The translations under genes and the position numbers were made by a program. A stretch of DNA of 64,000 nt. It comes from Orobanche coerulescens. Lineage: Eukaryota; Streptophyta; Magnoliopsida; Lamiales; Orobanchaceae. Location: contig CM065802.1 of assembly GCA_033398695.1 (NCBI GenBank), forward strand, positions 151,142,096 through 151,206,095, in the 5' to 3' direction. Numbering within the stretch: the stretch's first letter is position 1; the number at the start of each line of letters is the position of its first letter. The notes under the pieces are model-generated. The model was not told the origin of the DNA. It did no database searches and saw only the letters and a program-made list of their open reading frames with translations. Shown here one piece after another: positions 58,231-64,000 of this stretch.

Positions 58231-60350
58231 GGAAGAAAGTTAATTCCCCCATCATGCTCATCTCGAGTTCGCCCTTCATTAGACTTGCAAACTGTTGACT
58301 TAATCATTAGTAGCTCCAAATACTATACCATCCACATAAATTTTACACACAAGAATATCTTTGTTTACAGTTTTTACAAAAAGCTTGTTATCTATTTTAC
58401 CTCGTTTGTAATCATTAGAAATTAAAAATTCACTTAAACGATCATACCATGCTCGGGTTGCTTGCTTCAAACTGTATAAGGCTTTGTTGAACTTGTAGAC
58501 GTGGTCTGAAAATTCATAATTCTCGAAGCCTGGAGCTTGTTTCACATAAACCTCTTCTTGAATAATGCCATTTAAAAATGCACTTTTAACATCCACAGTA
58601 GGCGAATGGATTCAAGACGAGCTACTGGAGCGAAGCTTTCTTCATACTTCTTGATTGTAGCCTTGGGCGACAAGACGTGATTTATTTTTCACTAGATAAC
58701 CGTCTTCGTCACACTTGACTCTATGAACCCATTTTGTCCCGATCACAGATTTATCTACCGGTGCGGGAACCAAATTCCAATCTTTTCTTCGCTCAAATTG
58801 GGCAAGTTCTTCTTTCATAGCCATTTTTCAAATTTCATCAGTTAGAGCTTTTGAAACATTATTGGGTTCAACTTCGGATACAAAGGCAAAATTATTCAAG
58901 TATTCTAAAGATCTTTTACGAGTTTGAACACCATCTTGAATATTCCCGATTATGAGATCTTTCGGATGATTTTTTATATGCCTCCATTCAATAGGTAAGT
59001 CTTCTTCATGAGCCTCCCGAATTTTCTCCATTTCTTGTCCGGCTTGAAGATCCGGAAGTGCACCTTCATCATCAAATGAATATACCTTTATCGGCGGTGA
59101 AATGGCTTCAGTAAACTTAACATGGATGGATTCTTCTACTTTATTTGTTCTTAAATTTTAAACACGAAAAGCCTTACTATTTTACGAGTATCCCAGAAAT
59201 ATGCCAAAATCAGATTTAGCTTCAAATTTACCCAAATTCTCTCTGCCGTTATTATGAATGAAAACTTTGCAACCAAAAGGATGAAAATAAGAAATATTTG
59301 GCTTTTTACCATTCCAAATTTCATATGGGGTTTTAAGTTGAGCTCTACGAAGATAAACTCAATTAATTGTATCACACGCCGTATTTATGGCTTCGGCCCA
59401 AAAATATTGTGGAAGAGAGTATTCATTTAACATGGTTCTAGACATTTCTTACAAAGAGAGATTTTTTTTTTCAACAGCCCCATTTTGTTGTGGGGGTTCT
59501 ATTGGCCGAGAAGTTGTTATTTATTCCATATTTGTCACATAATAATTCAAATGGAGAGCAATCAAATTCTCCACCGTGATCGGTTCGAATAGAAGTAATA
59601 GAAAGATTTTTCTCATTTTGAACCAAACGGCACCATTTCGAAAATTCTGCAAAAGTATAACCCTTGTGAGTTAGAAATTTAACCCAAGTAAAACGAGAAA
59701 AGTCATCCACAATAACCAAAGTATAGAATTTACCGTTCAAACTACTGTATCTGGATGGTCCGATCAAATCCATATGAAAAAGTTCAAGAATACGGGAAGT
59801 AGAAATTTCAAATTTAGGCTTGAATGATTCTCTCGTGTGTTTACCTTTAATACAAGATTCACACAAGTGTTTTCGATCAAATCTTAATTTTGGTAAACCG
59901 CGAACTAGATCATGTCTAGAAAGTTTTGAAATAGTAGGTAAGGACGTATGTCCTAATTTTCAATGCCAGAAAAATGCATTTTTGTCTAAGGTCATAAGGC
60001 ATTTTTCGTTGAACGAGTTTTCATCACTAAGATCAACGATATAAATATTTCCGCATCTTAATCCAATAAATTCAACTTTGTTGTTTTTGAAGGCGGTACA
60101 ATGAGTTTCTTCCAAAAAAATTTTAAAACCTTCGTCACATCGTTGAGATACACTCAATAAATTATGATGTAGTCCTTCAACAAATAAGACTTTATTAATC
60201 GAGGGATAAGGTTCCTCACCAACCTTATCGGTGCCCGTAATCTTCTCTTTTTTGTTATCACCAAAGATTACGTGTCCTTGTTCTTGATATTCAAAGTCTT
60301 CGAACAATTCTTTGGTGCCACACATGTGTCTTTAACACCCGCTGTCAATG
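58231..60350 (-). pseudogene. C1 protease, integrase and reverse transcriptase (5' part)
   Basis: Copia order is seen: the protease active-site segment near 60325-60350 reads WYIDSGC then TAA then RHMCGT, so a stop falls inside the active-site motif. The pre-integrase/integrase zone follows (LFVEGLHHNLLSVSQ, CESCIKGKHTRESF, HMDLIGPSRYSSLNGKFYTL, ITSIRTDHGGEF). RT shows WVHRVKCDEDGYLVKNKSRL, MDVKSAFLNG and IYVDG, where YVDD is expected. Several stops and frameshifts (for example near 59480, 59150 and 58830) break it. The frame ends at the N4 junction and continues at 39467. Confidence 0.88.
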
Positions 60351-61719
60351 TACCACTTGCTTTCCTTTGAATGAGGTGCCTGTAAAAAGAGTTCATTGTG
60401 TTTGTTTTGGTACCCAAGCCCTTTAGGGTCCTCCAACGTTAATGATACTTATGGCATTTGGAACTATCGTTCCTTTAGGAACCCAAATTTGTCAAACTTT
60501 TATTGTCCTTAATTTTGAATGAATTTTATTGTTATTTTCTTCATTCACTTCTCGTCAATGACCCCAATTCCCGGTTTCCTTAATTTTGTCAGGATTTATA
60601 AGAGATTGTTCTCTTTTGAATGGATCAAAATGAAGATCGTGTTTTAATAACGGAGACTTTTAAATAGATAGGAGTTTTTCAAACTTCTCGTTGCCAAGAA
60701 TGAATTTATCCATTATGTATTTGAATTCCTTTTGAGCTTTTGACAACTCAATTTTCAAATTATTTTCATTATCAATGCAAGAAGTATGGTCTATTTTAAC
60801 ATTTTTGGCTTCATTCTGAAGTTTTGAATTTTCAAGTTCTAAAGACTTGATTTTCCTTTTTAAAACCATATTAAGTTTCACCATCTCGTCATACTCCATA
60901 TTTATTGATTCAAACGCACTTAAAAGTTCATCATCATGAGTAGACTCTGGTTGATCACACATATCTAATAAATCATCATCATCAAAATTAGATATTACCT
61001 CGAGAGTATTTTCTGATTTGAGAGCCATAAGAGCAAGGTTTGTGTCTAGTGGTCCTTCAGGTTCCTCATCATCATCATCACTTCAAGAAGCGATTAACAC
61101 TTCTTTCTTTTTGTATCTCTCAACTTATGGTTTGGAAGTGGTCACTCGGCATTCTTTAGCATAATGTTCGGGTTGACCGCACTTTCGACAATTATTATCG
61201 AACTTCTTGGTAGAACATATGTATTTTTCTTTGGTTCCATCCTGGAATCTCGACCAAGGAAGTTCCATTTTTTCTGGATAAATTTTTTATACCTTTTGGA
61301 GTTCCAGGCATATAAGGCAAGTTCCTCATCGTCTTTGTCTTCCAGCCCTTCGTCCACAATGTCGCTATTGACTTTGAGAGCAACCACTTTTTCACGAGGC
61401 TTTGACTTGGATCCTCTAGATTTGAGCATGATTTTGTAATTGATAAGTGATCCGACAACAACACTAAATTCCAATTTGTTTAGATCTTTGGATTCCATAA
61501 TTATCGTAACAGTGGCATCCCATTCTCGAGGTAAAGATCGGAGAATCTTTTTTTGGCTTTATCATTGATAGAGATAGGTTTTACGAAAGAGGCTAACCCA
61601 TTTGCTATAACCACGAAACGATCCAGCATAGCTGTAATTATTTCATCCTCTTTCATAGAGAATAATTCATAATCATGAAGGAGCATGTTGATTTTGTTTT
61701 CTTTGACCTGAGTCATTCC
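60351..61719 (-). pseudogene. C1 Gag (broken, 5' end lost to C2)
   Basis: The readable order is TQVKENKINMLLHDYELFSM and ITAMLDRFVVIANGL (copia Gag), a charged linker, a zinc knuckle CRKCGQPEHYAKEC (61149-61190) and a long helical, coiled-coil-like segment (FESINMEYDEMVKLNMVLKR, LELENSKLQNEAKN). These are typical of SIRE-type Gag. The N-terminal part upstream of 61719 is replaced by the C2 LTR. Confidence 0.82.
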
Positions 61720-63440
61720 TGCAGGTCACAAGTCGTCCGGAATAAGTCTGGGGGGTGAATAGACATATTAAACTCTTTTCCTTAATCAGGTGAGTTTCTT
61801 CAGCTATACAATATGCAACAAATAAACCTTAGCTGCAGATGGCTAGTGCATAAGCACAGCTGGTAACATTGCAGGTAACTTATATCGACTGCAGGTGACT
61901 TATGTCAACTGTAAAGACTAAGCAATGCGGAATACAGTTGACTATTAAATGGAACTATAAATAATAATGCAGCAGATAAGTATGATGAATGCAGTAAAAC
62001 ACACAGGCACTTATAGTGGTTTCAGAGGTGGGGTAATCCTCTACTAGTCCACTTTTCTCCAAACCAGTTGGAGATGAATTCACTATAACTTTTAACCAGT
62101 GATAAACGTTACAATGATTCAAACCAGTTACAACAGCTTCCAACTAGTGTAAACCCATGGCCGTTTCAACTCCCTTGACTGCCTAGCACCTCTTGATTGA
62201 AAACCCATGTATGCCTCAACAACTTCTGAGCTGTCTATCACCTTCCAATCAAGAACCCGTGGATGCCTTATCAATCTTAAAACTTCTAAAGAACCTCATT
62301 CACAGAAGTACCCTGTACTCAGCTTTTAAGATAAGAGTGTTGTCTTCTCCAACTTCAAGAGCTTCTCAGAATATGATCTTTGAAACTTTGCTCTTCACGA
62401 TGCTATAGTTTTCTTGACAGCTTTGATTGCTTTGATTACCTAGATTGCTTGTAAGTATTGTTCGCATCGTACTTTGCTCAATTCTGATCTTCAGATAATT
62501 ATAGTGCGATTCTTTGAGCTTCCTTCATAGCCGTTGCATCTCCTGTAACAAATCCATCCGTTGGATATTGGACTTCTTTGTTTATCTTATCATTTCGCTG
62601 CACGGCTTGATCCCCTTTTCAATTACGACCGTTTGGAAGAATTCTTTTTGTCGCGCCGTTTTTCTTGATGTGTATATTCATAAGTCTTCAGTACGTGGAT
62701 ATCAAGGAATATTTTATTCTTAACTTTACGGGAATATTTTCGGTTTGTCTCCTTATGTCTGCATGTGAATTTCCATTATTGTTGACTTCAATGCTTGCTG
62801 ACGTGGATTGAGTTTCTTAAACTTGGCTGATATCTTGTCAGAAAAACTTATCTGATATCTCTTGGTCAGACCTGCCAGATGTGCGGTTAATCCTTTCTGA
62901 TGTAAAACTTCTCTGATAACTTTGTAGAAGTTCTCTGATATGATGAGATGAAGTCCTCTGATCTGGTCTGGTTAAAGTTCTCTGATCTGATGAATGTTTT
63001 CTGATCTGATGGTCAAACTTCAGCTGATGTTTTGTGTGACCAGACCTTCTCTGATAATAAGTTGTCTGATGATAACTTTTCTGTGGTCAACCTTCTTTGA
63101 TTTGCTTGAGTTCACCAAGACTCGGTTGAACTTTTCTTGCATGATGATAACTCGTTTGCTCTTCAGCTGCTATAGTGTTTTGCTCAAACCTCTCTGATAT
63201 TTCTGTTGACCAAAACTCGCCTGATAAAAAGGTCGCCTGATAACTTATCTCATATATCATTGGTACTATACTTAGCCGATTTTTAAGTGATTAACTTTAG
63301 ATCAATCTTAGCCTACATCAATGGCTCATAGAAGATACTCATTAGGTTCTTCTTTACAATGCCAAGTATTTAGAGTATACATTTAAATAAATCACAAGTA
63401 CATGGATGACGTCATCAAAATCTAACAAGTATTCCTAACA
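61720..63440 (-). mobile_element. C2 3' LTR (copia)
   Basis: In sense the LTR runs from TGTTAGGAATACTTGTTAG (63440) to GACCTGCA (61720), preceded by a polypurine tract (AATAGGGGGAAAT, 63441-63453). It includes TTCACCCCCC near its end, a common feature of copia LTRs. It interrupts C1 gag; the adjacent ATTCC (61715-61719) is the expected TSD, with its partner outside the window. A CTGAT-rich zone lies at 62827-63240. Confidence 0.7.
62827..63240 (-). repeat. CTGAT-word cluster in the C2 LTR
   Basis: About sixteen CTGAT words occur here. A run starting near 62913, 62935, 62958, 62982, 63001 and 63024 has intervals of 22, 23, 24, 19 and 23 bp. Inverted CAGA(T) words are interspersed. No clear TATA box follows in sense. 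Confidence 0.5.
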
Positions 63441-63683
63441 ATTTCCCCCTATTGACAAAACTTTAAGCATTTCAAATGTAAGACAAGTCTGCACAAAGAT
63501 AAAGTGCAAGACAAAAATTAAACTCAGTCTTTTTGAGACAACTAGTGGTTGTCATTCAAGTGTCTGTTATAAATTTTCAGAGTTATTACATTTCAGTTCA
63601 GAACAGTCTGAATGAAAAATTACAAGTAAAAATGAAATTTACTAATAAACTGTAAATTACAAATAAAAAATGAAAAAGAAAAA

Positions 63684-63783
63684 TCATCTTCCTCCTCTGC
63701 CTCTTCCTCTTCCTCTGATCTGCTTTGGTGGAGGGAGTGACTTCAATGGTTTGGCTCCAATAGGTCTTTTTGTAATTGGGGCT
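63684..63783 (-). pseudogene. C2 third ORF, C-terminal RG-rich tail
   Basis: The minus-strand frame reads KRPIGAKPLKSLPPPKQIRG and continues (RG)n to a TGA at 63684-63686. About 230 bp of non-coding sequence lies between this stop and the PPT. This would be the end of the last ORF of C2 (pol or env-like), truncated on its 5' side by the next insertion. RG-rich tails often bind nucleic acid; its exact identity is unknown. Confidence 0.5.
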
Positions 63784-64000
63784 TGTAATACCCGGTTGAA
63801 AGTCATGTCATTTCAAATCTCCTCATTGTTCAAATTGTATTTTGTTGGGCAAACCCTTGTAATCGTTGCTTGGAACCACCGTTTTGGGGTTTCCGTACTT
63901 CCATTTCGTATTATTGTTTCCCAGATATTGAGTCCTATTGCTTTTATTCTCTTCCCAGGTCATTTTTCATCATTTTAGGACCCGAGGGGGGGGGGGGGTG
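63784..64000 (+). mobile_element. Start of an N2-family LTR on the plus strand
   Basis: The sequence starts TGTAATACCCGG and aligns by eye with the sense strand of the N2 LTR: GGAACCACCGTTTTGGGGTTT, CCCAGATATTGA, TTTATTCTCTTCCCAGGTCA and TTTTAGGACCC correspond to the same order in N2 (about 37322 down to 37080). It is truncated by the window end just before the position of the palindrome array. A 13-G run lies at 63986-63998. The preceding GGGCT (63779-63783) would be its TSD. Confidence 0.78.

Larger units (their letters stand above)
28265..61719 (-). mobile_element. C1: SIRE/Maximus-like Ty1/copia element split by three insertions
   Basis: The minus-strand order gag (61719-60351), protease, integrase, RT (to 58231), RT end and RNase H (39467-38659) and env-like ORF (38254-37323, then 28496-28265) is that of a single copia element with a third ORF. 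N4 sits in RT with TSD GGAAG and N2 in the env-like ORF with TSD ACGAG. C2 sits in gag. Across N4 and N2 the coding sense continues when the insert and one TSD are ignored. Neither C1 LTR is seen; the 3' side ends at an Athila-type remnant. Confidence 0.85.

Overview
This window is plant nuclear DNA, most likely from a eudicot, and consists almost entirely of LTR retrotransposons nested in one another. I found no host protein gene, rRNA, tRNA or CRISPR array. The plant origin follows from the lineages present: chromodomain Ty3/gypsy elements with tRNA-iMet primer sites (Tekay/Del-like), an Athila-like element with a tRNA-Asp primer site, and SIRE/Maximus-like Ty1/copia elements with an env-like third ORF. 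The boundaries rest on TG...CA ends, 5-bp target-site duplications (TSDs), primer-binding sites (PBS) and polypurine tracts (PPT).

Layout. 1-20557: a giant-LTR gypsy unit on the plus strand (LTR A, a 387-bp non-coding internal region, LTR B; each LTR about 4.2 kb), preceded by the tail of another internal region. LTR A holds a solo LTR (S1, 512-2865). LTR B holds a full element N1 (10763-20030). 20558-28254: old AT-rich remnants, including two diverged copies of an LTR-like segment that carry a tandem repeat of about 180 bp, and a degenerate Athila-type LTR. 28265-61719: one minus-strand copia element (C1: gag-pol-env-like) broken by N2 (28497-37322, in the env-like ORF) and by N4 (39468-58230, in reverse transcriptase). 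N4 is an Athila-like element without RT or integrase and is itself split by N3 (45966-55556). 61720-63783: the 3' LTR and ORF tail of a second copia element (C2) inserted in C1 gag. 63784-64000: the start of an N2-family LTR on the plus strand, inserted in C2.

All coding regions are damaged by stops or frameshifts. N3 keeps the longest ORFs. By nesting, C1 predates N2, N4 and C2; N4 predates N3; and C2 predates the terminal LTR.

The most unusual signal is an array of 12-bp palindromic words placed just upstream of a TATA box in nearly every LTR. Within groups the words start 20-24 bp apart (often exactly 21 or 23), and groups are separated by gaps of about 42-53 bp. The word differs by family: TTACGTACGTAA in LTR A/B and N1, GTGCCGCGGCAC in N2, TAGCGTGCGCTA in N3, GAGCCGCGGCAC in N4, and a GACACGG/CCGTGTC inverted pair in S1. 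The same layout recurs inside two unrelated elements directly upstream of their env-like ORFs (C1 at 38413-38598, N4 at 43727-44075), which suggests internal promoters. A U5 stem-loop with compensatory changes is also shared by all five chromovirus LTR families.
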